The notes under the pieces were generated by a model, which was given only the letters and a program-made list of their open reading frames with translations, was not told the origin of the DNA and made no database searches. Shown piece after piece: positions 48,467 to 62,932 of a DNA stretch of 64,000 bases (position 1 is its first letter; the number at the start of each line of letters is the position of its first letter). Location: NCBI RefSeq assembly GCF_002443255.2, contig NW_019211456.1:27401341-27465340 (forward strand). The letters are read 5' to 3'. The translations under genes and the position numbers were made by a program. This DNA comes from Varroa destructor (taxonomy: Eukaryota; Arthropoda; Arachnida; Mesostigmata; Varroidae).

Positions 48467-51400
48467 ATGCAGGCGATAAAGTGTGTCGTTGTCGGCGACG
48501 GAGCCGTTGGTAGGTACACCATACACAGCAAAAATTGACAAAACATTTGTTTTGCCTACGCGTGACCAAGTACACATAAGATCGTCTGTCTCTATAGAAA
48601 GCCTAGGTAGCTACCGTTACTTAGTGTTTGTCTACACAGCGGGAAGGACGACACTCAGAAAGCACAATGAGGGAGAGAAGTTAGTGCGTCGCCTTTATTC
48701 GAATTCGATGGAGCAGCAGCCATGTGGTTTGCTGATTGGTGTTAAGTTCGTGCGCCGATGTTATTGGTTCCTCAATAACTGGTATGGCGGTGGCGAAGAA
48801 CTCACCGGCTTGTCGGCGCCTGGTCCTCTTCTGGTCTGCAGAATGCAGTAGATTTCGCTGATAGGGGGATTGATTGTTGACACTGAGAACAAAGATCCCG
48901 AGACCACATCACACCGGGTTAACCCAGTCCACGCTCCAAATTCGAATTGAATCCCCCTTTGCTATTCCGTCCTAGGACGAGCCGCGGCCGCCGCCGTGCT
49001 GCTGGTTTAAATCGATGTAAAACATTTTCTTCTGAATTTATAGGAGGTCTCGTATGATTTTACGAAAATACATACAGATTAAGCTTAGATTTCTCTTCTG
49101 AATCTGGTATGGATCAGTCTGCTTGCTCATATTAACTCAAATGTAAGGGAAATTGTGCTTTTCCGTGTGTTCGGTCATCGTAAAATCGAGTGTTTTACAG
49201 TAAGTGACAGTCGTAAGTCACTTAGGTTTCAGTAAAGGGTTAGTAAGATGGGTAAATGTAGAATGTGTGCGCGTAATTGTCAGTGGCAGCATTCTCTGTG
49301 TAACCTAACATAGCCCCAATGTTTTCAGTGATACCTATCGCCAGCTGAGAATGGCATTTGCAATTATGATGATAGTTGTCTTCCATTGTAAACAATGATA
49401 CAATAGCGAAATAATTCGGTCGTTTCACAGTGAACCTATACCGCCGCAACAGCGTAAGAACGGACTGGTAAGAATGGTGAAGAATTAGGTAGAATGCTCG
49501 CCCAACCTTCAGTGTTCCTCTCGGACTTGCGACGTTTTGAATAGCTTATTGTTACTAGCTTGAGTTGAACGTTACGCCGGCTACAAGACTGTCGCATGTG
49601 CATACGTTTAATTCATCATATATAGGATATATTCTTAGATTCTTCTTCTTCTTAGGTGATCTTAATTGCTAGCATCTCTCAACTTCCTGCGATGTTGATG
49701 AACAGAATAAGAAGAGGACAAGCGTAAACACCATAAGAAAATTAGTTTTCGTTTCGTTATTCGATCATTTAGAAGTTATTGTGATGATATATATAGCCGT
49801 TTACTGCAGTGAAAGCATGAAATCGATATTATAAGATCTACACCCATTGACAAAGCTTGGTTATACACCGAATATAGGTCGCGTAAACATAACACAAGAA
49901 TATTGCCCGAGAGAAGCTGCCGGCCACGTATTTAACTTCTGTTTAACTCTGTGTGATATTCGTGTTCCAGCTATTCTTGGGTGGAGTTGCACGAAGACCC
50001 ATTTTACCCGAAATTTGTACTGCCTATAGCAGATAACTAGGTAATGTGTGCCGCCAACAATCAAATACACGTAGCAAATACTACAAGTCTGATCCTGCCT
50101 GTTATGAAACATGTAGTTATGAAGTAAACCCTACGGAAAATCATCTACTTCGTAATACCTTACATTGAAGAATCAACGATGTTATTATGGTTATTGACAA
50201 CAGCATCGGTTCCTACTATATTGCCTTACGAAGTAAAAGCGTTCTTGTGAGTAAATAACTTACTGTAAATTTGGGTTTCTAACACACGTAGATTTGCAAT
50301 TTGGCTTCCCTGCGTATTTTTCTCTTGCTGATCTGTCTGACGCAGGAAACTCATGAGTTAAATGGTTGTCTGCGTACTGGCGTACAACTCGATAGCTTAT
50401 TGTTTGTGTAGTTTTTCGCAGTATCCCGCCATGAAATGGTTATCAGTGAGACATATACAACGCTAGAAGGACAGGAAGTGGCTGTCAAACAAGTGCCGTT
50501 GGCATTGCACTTGTGGGCTAGTGCATCTCGTAAAAATCGAAATCGAAAAAACATGGTCCAGAAGAGTGCTAATAAGAGATACAAGCTCCAACCATCTTTA
50601 GGTAAAAAACTTATCATGATCGTTGATGCAGTTTCATGGTTTTAATTGTTACTATTTAACTAGGGAGTGCAATCGGAAGATATATGAAATATTATTGAAT
50701 CATCACTACACTTGTTACATAGGTGTTCACGTATGGTTTGTCACAGTGTCTGGTCTGTACGTCGTGAGACAAGGTTTTCGTCCAGATGGCGTTGGTTGCT
50801 GCTTCTTGGCCACTTTCTGTCAGGAACAGTTGCTCAAAATGTCAGTTATATCATTACAAGCCTTACACTGATAATGTTATGTAGCGTCATTGGTGTAATC
50901 GGCGGCAACTTTACCCTGAGGGACAGGGAGGCGTTGGAAGCTGTTTGCCTGGATGCCGTTTCCTTAGGAACTCCTGATCCACAGTGGTGTGACCACAGTT
51001 GTTGCGATGATATCAACACATTAGGGATGCAGTCGGCGATTCAAGGCACTAACAATAGTTCGTCTATAACTTCTGGTGTACATTTAATAGGCGACGGCAA
51101 CAGGCCTTGTTATACACCACGGCTTGCTATGCATAAGAAGTGTCTTCGGGGACGCCCATCTGGCTGGGCAGTCAAATTGTGCCTTTTGAGGTTTCATTTT
51201 GGCAGAGTATCATTTAAGACCCTCATGCATGTTTCTTTTTTTTTTGGTTACGTTTTATAGAACAAACTTTTAAACTCAACGGAAGAGGTAGTGTAGGACC
51301 TCCTGGTGATTATCTTGGCGTTAATTAGTTAGTCTCAATACGGTGTCAATTAGAATAAAATATAGCTTTAATCTATTACAGCAGGAAACAGGGCGTATAA

Positions 51401-54400
51401 CTATTATTAGAGGATATAGTCACGATGCCAGTGTAATTATACTTGCTGTCTATTATATTGACAATTCTTTTTTGGCAACAGAATGGGATGATTGTTCAGC
51501 TTATATATTGTCCAATGGCTGAATGGATGCCACGTACTTAGAATTCGAACGCTATTATAAAATCCTCCCAACAGAATAACAGAAACATGGTATGTATTGC
51601 ATGAGAATTATGAACAGAAATGGCAAGATCACCAGTTCCAATCAAAACGAGAAGCACAGTCCATTACAAATACGGTTATGGGGAGAATAACTGGGGTCTA
51701 GTAGCGAGCCTGGCGATTAAAATATAGCAGGAGAAAACGTAAAGCCAAACCGTGTGGATTGTGTGTGCGCCAACGCATAGACCCTCATTTGGTGCGGCAA
51801 TGTGGCAAGACTTTGGGCACATTGCGTTATCCGATTCTCTCACAAAAAATAATAATATCATTACTATAGATGAAGATCGTCTAACTAAACAGCTTAAGGT
51901 GGAAGACAAGCCCTTTTACGGTTAATCGCTATTTCTTTTTTTCTAAAACATAGCATTGATCCATCCGCGGACCCAGCAAAATTAACCTATAATCGACTGC
52001 GTTAATACATCCATACATATAATGCTAACTCCCGATATAAAAATATTGTCAAGGATAGAAATTTCAATGACTCCTTCCATTACATACGTAATCTTCATAG
52101 CGAACAGCTGGCAATGACATAGTATATCAGCGTGACAGCGAATCATTAAAAATAAGTATTGTACGACGCAAATAACGATTCCAATAGTGCAAACGGGATC
52201 ATAATAAAAGAATAACAAAATTATTTTCGAATGCAAGAATCTGATTTGTTCGACATATTTTCCATTTGTAGTTTGTTAATAAAAATTTGACTCGTCTGAA
52301 GAACGATCGGCCTTATGAGACTACTACATGGATGGAAAGTGGTAATCTCATTTTGTTGCTACCAAGGGAATACGTAAGAAGATCATATCTATTGTCGTAT
52401 GAGTGTCGTTGTGTCTGTCGACGTTACTATACTGCTGCTATTAATGATAATAAAATAATATATTTCATCATCAATACGGGATCCTTTTGCCAGTGTTTTA
52501 ATAATAATTTAATAATTAACCACTATCTTTCTGTTTTGTATGAATACATGCCTAATAGTTTTCGAAATATATCGGTATTCTTTCAGGTAAGACGTGTCTT
52601 CTGATTTCCTACACCACGAATGCCTTCCCAGGCGAATACATACCTACGGTATTCGACAACTATTCTGCGAACGTGATGGTTGACGGGAAGCCCATTAATC
52701 TTGGACTCTGGGATACTGCTGGTAAGAATTCGGCCTTGTCGAACAAGCATCAAATTTTACGCGCGTTCGGAAGACATCAATTTATCGGTCAAACAGGCGC
52801 CAAGCGGAAGAAAGCCATGTATAACACATCGACAAACCTATCAAAAAACGTTGTAGTAAAAATATATCAAGCGACGCCAATTCTGCCAACGTCGACATGG
52901 CAGAATAAAATAATAGTAATGCAACTTAATAAAAACTCTAAGAAAAAGTTGACTGCAGTGACGTCTGATGTTTGTGAAAGCATGTGGGTGAAGATCACTC
53001 TGTCCATTGATTTGTTTTGTGTAATACTCAGTTCTAACCAATTTTATGCCCAGAATAGCTCTGACAATGGGCAATTCCAAATTATAGGCATATTGTTAGT
53101 AGCGGAGTAACGTGTGTACAAGGAAGGAAAGGGGGTGGAGGCAAAGCTTAGCCATAGCAAAGAGGATCATTTTATCTTTATGTACGTAGTGTATTCTATG
53201 GTGAGTATGATATAGCATTTTAACTAGAAATCCGACTACAAAAGAAACGTAAATCATAGTCACTTGTAATGAATGAAATCTTCGAACTATCCGATCTTTT
53301 GGCTTTTGAGTGATAAGCTCCCGCTCATGCGTATGTGCCCATATTGATATGTGGTACAAACCATGGGCGTAATCAGTAATATGTGCTTAACCTAATACAT
53401 AGAACTGTTTGAACTATAGGTTCATTAATTTAGTAGTAATTGTGGATTGCCCATAACGACGAGACCTATTCTGATTTGAAATAAAAATCGCTTTAGAATG
53501 TTGACTTTAAACGATTTAAAATGGTTTATCTTGAACTGATACGAAAATACAATTAACATCGTATCGAAACGACACTCGCTAACTGCTTAATTCCAGTTTC
53601 ATTCCAGCCAGCGACAAGAATTCCACTTGTTAATTTATCGTGTTTTTGTGACTGCGCTTCGGCTTATTAGTGTTATCGAGGAAGATGTTATTGTTAAACA
53701 GTGTTCACTCGAGAGCGCCGCTCTTTTAGATATCGCGTTACTTTTTCAGTAGTCTGTCCTTTACATTTTGTGTAATTATCTTCCTTCTGGGGATGGCAGG
53801 GACCAACGCCACATGACTGATGATGCTCACTATCACAGCACCAGCAATTGCTGTAGTATTTAGTCGCAGTGGCACCCGAACTGTGGCCGGCCATGAACAC
53901 ATACACACAGGCCGACCTGCAACGAATCTGCTCGAGGTTGCAGTAATCGATGATGTTGTTATTTCGTTCACACTGTCGCTGTTTCTCATCCGTGGCTTAG
54001 CCTGAATGATGTTTGGTTCTTTAGCAGCAGTTAGCTTGCCGGGTCTTGTCGCTTATTTGCCGTGTCGTATCGCCGCTGCTGGTTTCTCTGGTATCAACCA
54101 CAGTATTGACTCCACTGAATAACACACCGGCTAAGCGTCTTCGTAGTCGCCACCGATGCAATTGCTGCCATTATCATGAGCGACTGTTCACGTTTGCTGT
54201 TTCATTATTGTGGGCGGAGCCGTCGCTACAACAGCTGGCGTGGTGGTTCACAATATTGCAGTCAACGCCAGCAACACCAACAACAACGGCAAGCTGATAA
54301 TCGAGTACATGACGTTAATAACGGGATTGCTGCGCACTGCTGCTTTGTTGCGGTATGAGCACCGCAATTCGTCACTGGCTACAGTTGTATACAGCAGATC

Positions 54401-57400
54401 TAATAAGTCTTCGCCGTGCCAAAATATTACTATTGCACCATACGTCAGGTTGATTAATATTTACATAGATTTAGGCGTATGTGAAGTCCGAAACGTGTGT
54501 GTGTAAAACGCGCAACAGCAATGACGGGATTGATCGTCGTGTTGTGATTTAGAAAAGTAGTAAATCACAAACTTAGTAGTAATATGATGGCAGCTTGATG
54601 CTGTTAGACTGCGGTTATATGCCGAATTTTTATGCTTACTTACGTTTTATGCTTACTGATGAATGGTGCACCTCAATGGATTTGCAAGATATTTGTGGCT
54701 GCGGTTATGATATCATAAGTTGGTTGTTACTGATGGGTTAACCTACGTAGACTGTCGTCAAGTGAACATTTGTAGCACTGGACGATTGAAGAGCATATAA
54801 CGGATAACCCCATAAGCCTGTCCTTCTAAAGTAAATGTCGCCGCAGATTAAAGTGTAGCTGTTATTCCACCAGTAGTCTAAACCCAGAGGGCGCCTCATA
54901 AAGCAGGAGTTAGGATTGAGGATAGAGCGGAGAGATTTCGACCGTTATGTTGTAATAATAAAAGTCTAAGAATATCCAGGCCAGGTCCTTGTGCTTAACC
55001 GGGCTGGAAAGCATTTGTATACGGCAGCCCGTAACTCAAGTGTGCTCACTAACACACGTCGACGCGTTTGAGAGGATGTTGCATTCTCTTCCTGTTATAA
55101 TTCTTAAAACAACACACGCTCCTATTTGTGATTAAACAGATCCACCTTCTCCCTTTGTCCTGTCTGGCGCTTACCTTCTCACCAATCTAGTTAGGCGTGG
55201 CACTAGACGCGCTAGTTAGCTTTACGGGCACGTTGTTAGATATAGTGGCTACCCAACTGGCTGTAATAGTCACACTAGAGCAACGGTAATCCAACAATCC
55301 ATGATTCGAGCTGCCTGTTTTATGTACATTTTATCTGTATATATGCCTGTTTTATGTGTACATTCGTTCATACGAGATAAGGTACACTTGTCTGGTACTA
55401 GTGCATTTGAGCTATTTCTTGATTTAATAATGGCATCATTACTGAGTCAATGTTGTGTGAAACGGAGTCATTTGACTTACAAATCAATCGAGCGAACTCG
55501 ACCAGAATTAGTCGATAGTTCTCCTTAACGCTCCGCTAACAGTTAGCTTTTCTGTTGATCGAAGATTACTTCTATTCTCTTTGCTTGCTTGTCGTTTTTT
55601 TTCTATTGATATGGTTGACTTTTCATTCAAAATCGGTTTTCTCTGCCAGCTTACTATCAGCTTCCTATGGATTCTCGACAACGGGGATTCTTATAATGCT
55701 ATTGCAGCGGTACATCGCTGACCAGGAGATTAGAACATTATTGTTTGACCGCATTATCATGTCAAGTAAAGTCGATTCGTTCGTATACTCAACTTACGTA
55801 TGTAATATTAGTGTCGTTTTCGTGATTGTTTATATTATAATCTGCATGCCGTATTTATTGCAGCAGGCTAAGCTAAGCTAATAAAATGCAGCACGTGTAA
55901 ACAGCAGTAAACCATCCATGAACCGCTAAGAAGCTCCGAAATAATCTACTTATGTTATATTTTATCTTTGCTATACACCACAACTATAGCAATACGCGCA
56001 TGTGGTGCAAATTCAGTCCTTATAAAATAAGATCTGCAAAAAAAAAAATGTTTTTTAAGCAGACGCGGCCATATTGACCTTTGGACTTGGTTTCTGCTAG
56101 CCATTTGCCAGTAGCAACGGCAGTTGTGGGGCCCAACCCGATCAGAGTATGGTCTCTCTACAAGGAAGTAGACAGATGCCCGACTGACGAGCGTTCGAGG
56201 TACCATGGACGATATCGGCCTCTGTGCTATGCTAATACATGTAGTCGACGATTCTATGCTACTGCAAAGGCAGTGATACAGACGCCGACACTTGCAGCAG
56301 GCGCGATTGCGTTACGTCCGTGGTGTCTAAACGTTTGGTCCGTTAGACGTAGTCGATCTCGAAGATAAATGCTGAGAGTACTCGAATTGTACGGTTCTCG
56401 TCATAGCGGCAGCTGATCGCGTTAGACGTAGTATAGATTTCACCGTGTTAAACGCAACGAAGAGGCTGACCCAGCGAGTATATGATAGACCGATTGAGCT
56501 TACGTTGTACGGACACTGCGCGGGGTGTGTACAACGAATGAACGTGCCCTGTGATGAGTTTTTGGCTGAGGTCTCTAGTTTGCCTTCGTTATCACCACCG
56601 TCACCGCGGTGGGCAGTGCTATTGCGCTGCTGTTGCCACTGTAGTAACGGTGGCAGCTAAGACTACCTGTTGAGAGTTGCTCGTAAGTTGAGGGAAGCTA
56701 CTGCTGTGGTTTCCGTTGCTGAATGCACATATGGAGAGACGCCGAGTGACGAGGTCATCAGCAAGGACGGCGCCGCCAAACAAACAAAAGCTTAGCGCCA
56801 TAAATGTATATTGCGGGGGAAGCGGCCTCTGCTGATGCCATTACCTCTAGCGGTAAGCGTAGTATTGGCAGCGGCCAACGAATAAGCAAATAGACACGTT
56901 TAAGGGCATGTTTGACGACGTTGAATAACCGCAGTTGCAAGCAATTGCATTGGAACTAACTTGGCTCAGCGTTCGGCTCGATTCAAAGAAGCTGGACGTG
57001 TACAACTATAATGTTCGACAGCGATAATACTGACCAACGAAGAGTATACCGTTTATCACACATTGAAGAAATGACAAAGCACATATATTTGCAATATTTG
57101 CTTTGTTGAACATAGCGTATATGTATGTATATATATATTAGTTACACGGAGCTTAGCTAGTTATGGTGCTATTTTTGGCTGCGAGAAGGTATTATAGCAT
57201 CAATCGGAACCTCTCGTATTATCTTATGACTGTTTTCATTCCCAATAATGTACAGGCTGTAACATGAAATCGTTGCTCATTCGACTCGACACTCAGATCT
57301 TAAATCAATTTTGTTTGATGACTACTTATGGCATCATTGATACATTATGCAACATGAAACTTGATGACCAAGGCTCAAATCTGTTCGGAAAAAATATATA

Positions 57401-60400
57401 AATGAGTGCTATTAGTCATGGTTACGCGGTCGATATGATATAAAGCTCATTTGTTCGCCATTTTCCCAAGTTAATATATAAAAATATTAAGATATGGTTG
57501 ATTTAACTGGCAGCTTCTGCGAAACAAATGCTTAGAATATATTGCTGGATTTGATAGGTAATGGGTATGAATCGATTAGCCTTGATTGTCTAAGACGCAG
57601 ACCTATATTGCTGCAATAAGACTAGTCGCGGATGGCCGGGAAATCGTGGCCTGGGAATGAATGTACTGTATATTCGACAGCATGAATGTGCATGTAGACT
57701 ACTATGTCGAAATTTCTGCTTCACGGATACGTTATAGAAAACGATTACAGTATAACATATCTTTTATGGTCCAGCAGGACTTAAACTTGTAAGGTTTTTC
57801 GTAACGTAGAAATGCGCTTCATAAAAAATAAACACTGAGTGTGTAATGTGTCACATTTTACCAGTTACATTGTGAACCGATTTATTTCCCTACTTAGTTT
57901 TTATTGATTGCTCTATCGTATCGCTATATTTTGACTGGTTTCACTCACACTGTAATAGCACGATTGATCGATAAGGACATAATCTTATAAATTCAATACT
58001 CTTATTCTAATCGAGCCATCGAGCTCATGTCAAGTGTGATTCAGTTGGATAAACTTAATAGAATATATCGTGTATAAAGCCTTATATTGAATGTACACTG
58101 TGCTACAAGACATATGAACGATAAATATGTCCAACTTAGTTGATATCATATTGGAACAGGTGTAGAATTTAAAATAAGTGAAAACTACGAGAATCGACAG
58201 ACAACACGAGAAGTATATACTCCCATTTCTTAATGAAACAGCAATATACAGACGCGTCATATACGAATGAAGACGCTTTTGTTACGGGCTTTATCTAATG
58301 GCATCAGTAATAACCTTTTATTAGTTCATACCATCTGTCTATTTCACCCATGCATACACACTTTCGTAATAACAGCAAAATGCCGCGTTATTTGGCATTC
58401 CCACTGTTATTATTAGCATTGGCGGCAGTGTTCTAACAGCGGTAGCCATCTTCACTGCTTTACATATATGCAATATGGGGTCATCTTTCTACCCACCCGT
58501 TCGACTTGTCCTCCCTCTACGCTCTGTGCGTGTACATCTCTCATGTATTGCATACGATATTATTTATCTCATGAGTGATGGCGACAAAGACGACGCTTTC
58601 GGTTTGTTTTGCTTCGTAGCTTGACGTAAACATTGGTTAAGCACTTGGCAATAATCTAGTCAGAGTGAAATCATCAGTCTATAACGTCTTCGTTTTGCTA
58701 TTACGTTGTAGAAATGGATTACCCTAGGAACGTTAAGAATAAAGTATTACAGGACACGAAAAAGCAGGGCATAATATACAGTCCTATGTTAGCTAATTGT
58801 GTTATACTATTATAGTTCTTACCAATTTTTTGGAACTGCACATTAAAACCTTAACTTGGTTTGTCTATGTGAATGGATGATATTTATATCAGAATGATAT
58901 TAAGGCAGCCACGACAATATTGGTAATACACACCCTAACAAGAGTAACCATTTAATACAATTGTAGCAGCACGTCTTATTGTCGTCTTGACATTATTGAT
59001 TTTCTAGCGCTAGAGAAACTGAAATCATATAAATCAGTAGGCAGGACGTTTGCCCCATGCTGAGCAAATGCTACTTCCGGTGGCTGTTGTTTAGAGGGTA
59101 TTTCCGTCTTGAGAGTGCTGTTGCCCGGAGTGCTGCATATTTTGTTGGAAACAGTTTTACATTGTCTTCTGTAATAGCAATGATATGTTCAGAAGTGGGG
59201 CTGTACTGCAGAATATTCAGCATAGTGTCGGGATCTGTTTGGAGCAATTAGATGCATGCTCATTAGAATAAAATCTGTTACTAAGTCTGAGTATTCTCAT
59301 TTCAGGTCAGGAAGACTACGATCGACTACGCCCCCTATCATACCCGCAGACAGATGTGTTCCTTATCTGCTTCTCACTAGTTAATCCCGCATCGTTCGAA
59401 AACGTCCGTGCAAAATGGTACCCAGAAGTCAGCCATCATGGTCCTAATACACCGATCATTCTTGTAAGTATCGTTGTATATAAATGAATTCTAGGGTTGT
59501 ATAGTAAAGTTTTTTGCACTGCAATTGATCGTTGTAATGAACAATTTGCCATTTCGAAAGCGTGCGCAACCGGTTGTGAAATACCTACAATTATCGATGA
59601 AGTTGGTTACAGCTTAAAACCGATGTACTATAAGCAGCTGACACCCACTTTAAGTTTTTAAAGGTACATTAAATTACAGTAATTCAGAAGATTTCGATTT
59701 CCGTGAAACGCTGTCCACAATTCAAATCTAACGGCACGTCTTAACGCTTATTTGGGAGGTTTGATCGTTATAGGCACCTATGTGTATTGTTACTGATATG
59801 TCAAGTACAGCTGACAAAGGATATCACATTAGGACATATTTTCCTATTGTTCTGTGCTACTTCTACTGCGTGACTGTGTCAAATCGCGCCTTTATCTAAC
59901 GTGTTGAGTCACAGTCGCCGCTAGTGCTTCTGCCACTGCACTGTGGCTGCTGTAACAGTGTGTGCTCCAATATTAATCTACACCAGTAATATTACAAATC
60001 CGTCAACCACCCAAATTACCCGGAACGATGGCCTTTACCTAGAACCCCACTGAAGTGAAAAGGGAACTGAAAAGGCTGATCCCCCCCCTAACAGCCATGG
60101 CCATACTGGCCATCTTGTCCCTGTCAGGCCTGAGCTATCCATAGAAAGTCCATGAATGAGACAACTATCTGTGGCAGACTAGTTGTGTCTGGTAACGAGA
60201 GTTGGCTTATCGCATCATATGTTTTAAATTGGTATCACATAGCGACTGGATTGCCTATAAGTCGAGCGCGGGCAACCATTGTTCCGGAATGCGCAGTGGC
60301 CTGGGAATAAATGCTGCGTGTTCACACGAATCAGTTGAGAAACATCCGCTGTACTTCGCGTGTGTTGACAAGTATGTATTTCATACTAATGCAAATCGTA

Positions 60401-62932
60401 CGGATCAACTTCAATCATTATTTGTTCGAAGCGTGGCCTATCTATAGCAAGCCTTCTTGTTATCCTACTACTATTATTATGTCTAACTAATAGGAGCGTA
60501 CAAAGTAAATGATAACCGAGCGGCGGTGTTATTTGCGGATTTAGCCTAGATCCAAATGTAATATTTTGGACTGCTCTCACACTCGGAACACTACTTTGGC
60601 AACGTGTGAAAATCCGCTTAGAACAATGAGGTAAAAAAGGACAAAGCGATCATGTTTGTATCGATGGCGCCCAACCTGATCGATACTTCACTCGTGTTAG
60701 TATTGATCGATGTCGATTTGTAGAGTATGACGCAGTGTGCACAACCAGTTTGCCGATTTTAACCTTAAGTTTAACCTAAAGAAGAGGGAATGTTCTTCAC
60801 ATGAGTGAACACCACTGGGGTGTGTCAAACGGTCTTATAACTGACTGTGGATGCTAAGAGCCTCGAGCCGCCACACCACTACGTAAACCTGTGAACTTCC
60901 TTTCTTAACAAATGCTGTTGAGTTAAGTACCAGAATATTAATTCAGCCGACATTAATCAACTTGTCAGAGCTGTAACCGGAATTGAGATATTTAGCTCAT
61001 CGTGACTGCGGCTTTTCTAGAAGCCTCAACACTATAGAAGTTGCGTCTTGGGTAAGGTCAACCCATGAATGTATTTACTCATTTCTCATTATTTAGTAGA
61101 ACAACGCAGTCTTCGGTTGTCGAGAGGCTTGCGTAGTTCATTAAAAAATCGATTCAGTCTGCTTTTAGCCACTAGCAGTTAGCGTGACGCTGACTAGTCA
61201 GAGTGAATTTTTTTTGTCTGCTTTACTTCAGACTGGAACAGATGACTCAAATCAGTCACCAATCTGTTAATGGCTTTGGAAAACGAGCTACAGCCCCAAG
61301 ACAAAATTCTGACCAGTTAATAATAGTTTTTAAAAGGAATCCACCTATTCTTGGGTCAGGAATTTTTGTCGGATTCCGAACCTATTACATTTATTGTAAT
61401 ATCCTGTTCATGTGATGATATCTTTAAAAAAACTATTTTAAAAGGTCTCTCTGTGCTTCCATCTCAATATGCACATGGCAATTAAAAGTTATTTCTGCTA
61501 ATCCTGGGCTTGGATAATATTCACTTTTATCCAATATCTAGGTTTCTTTTGATTAGACCCATTCGATTGTTTACAGTTAGCACCAAGTATCTATTGCAGT
61601 TATAGTCTCAGTCCAGTATTACCACTAATAGCAGTTCAAACGTAGGACAGTGACCCCCGTCTAATTGTGAAACTGATCAAGGACTCAAGAACCCGCTCAG
61701 TGCCGACCAACAAGTAAGCAGTCGACTCCAGCTGGTCTGATATTTAAACACCAGACTTGCTAGTCGACGGTTAGGATATGTGTTGCCTGGCTGTCTGCCG
61801 TTTAGAAGGAAGTTGGCAACGAAACAGAAATTATGATACCGGGAGAAGTAATGTTTTTGAAACGAAGCTATTGATGTTAACGTTTCAGTTAACAAGGACG
61901 ACGAACCGTAGAGCAGGAGCACAACAAGCTAGATACTGCCCTTTACTACGACGTATTATATTCTGTACTGCTGCTTGGAGTAGGTTGGCCAGCCAACGTT
62001 TTAGAACTTGCCTGTTTGGTAACAACTAATTGGAAAGAATAAAATTGGTTACGGCGGCAGCAGCAGCAGACCGTGGCAGGAGTAAGTATCATGTTGAAAC
62101 AGGCCGTGCTGGTATTTTCTTGATACAATCTTACGTCTCATGAATCATGTGGCTGTCACAAGTTGCACTATGATGCATTACGATGGACGACACGCTGGCC
62201 ATTGGTGCTTCTCCGGCTGCTAGTTTTGTTATTGCTAGCAAACAGGTCAACAGGCATTCGCGCGGCGAATGATCGTGCGCTGGCTGAAACCATTGCGGTG
62301 TGCGGGGCCAATCATCTTCGTTCATCTCCGCGACGGTACGATGACATGTTTCTGCGACGAAAACGATGAAATCGTTGTCCTAATAGGTGCAAAGCGGTTC
62401 GCTGAGGAGGCCGAAAGAGTTCCAGATAAATAAGCTTGAGATATCTATACGGATCTATTATTAGTAGGTAACGGACTTAATTAGTTATTTGAGTGCACTG
62501 ATAGAGTTGTTTTGTGTCATGTGTTATTAATTAATATTAGCGTTAGTGCCAGTTAGATGAAAATATGACAGGTAGCACAATAATTTGGAGTATATTCATA
62601 TTATATAAATAACGTGTGTTTATTATATGTCATAACTGTTTTAGTAAAATCACCATATTTTTTGTTGTTGTTATCTATGTTGTCTTCAGGTGGGAACCAA
62701 GCTTGATCTTCGAGACGACAAAGACACATTGGAAAAGTTGCGGGACCGTAAACTCGCTCCGATCACGTACCCGCAGGGTCTCGGAATGGCCAAAGAGATC
62801 ACAGCTGTCAAGTATCTCGAGTGTTCTGCTCTGACTCAAAAGGGCCTGAAGAACGTGTTCGATGAAGCTATCCGAGCCGTACTCTGCCCGCCTTATAAGC
62901 CGACGAAGAAAAGGAAGTGCGTGATTCTCTAG
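48467..62932 (+). CDS. Rac1: Rac1-type Rho family GTPase
   Basis: Rac1 is a membrane-anchored molecular switch that drives actin remodelling, lamellipodia and NADPH-oxidase-type signalling. Four exons join in phase: 48467-48509, 52587-52721, 59306-59463 and 62690-62932. They give exactly 192 residues, the family length. Motifs: P-loop GDGAVGKT (residues 10-17, split by intron 1 after GAVG), switch [14 protein letters not shown] with Thr35, [19 protein letters not shown] (switch II with Gln61), TKLD for guanine binding, the Rho insert [12 protein letters not shown], and ECSAL. The tail is basic (KPTKKRKC) and ends in the CAAX box CVIL, predicting geranylgeranylation at Cys189.

An ATG directly precedes the chosen one (48464); MQAIKCVV is the conserved start. 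The loop SHHGPNTP differs from the usual RHHCPNTP. No damage is seen; introns are 4.1, 6.6 and 3.2 kb. Confidence 0.97.
48510..52586. other. Rac1 intron 1
   Basis: No nested gene I can support. The most notable ORF is 50712-51260 (plus, 182 codons), described under findings. The first 500 nt, including a GCCGCGGCCGCC stretch near 48980, are GC-rich and continue the promoter-proximal region. Confidence 0.5.
52722..59305. other. Rac1 intron 2
   Basis: No nested gene I can support. Two GC-richer patches (about 53.7-54.4 and 56.0-56.9 kb) carry overlapping ORFs on both strands without family resemblance. The region 57-59 kb is AT-rich. Confidence 0.5.
59464..62689. other. Rac1 intron 3
   Basis: No nested gene or repeat recognised. 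ORFs near 60.2, 61.8 and 62.2 kb look like chance. Confidence 0.5.

Noticed and set aside
52673..53110. 145-codon ORF beginning [16 protein letters not shown]
   Set aside because: It is Rac1 exon 2 read through its donor into the intron.
54046..54506. Overlapping 60-98 codon ORFs in Rac1 intron 2
   Set aside because: Triplet-rich sequence keeps several frames open; no domain or splice support.
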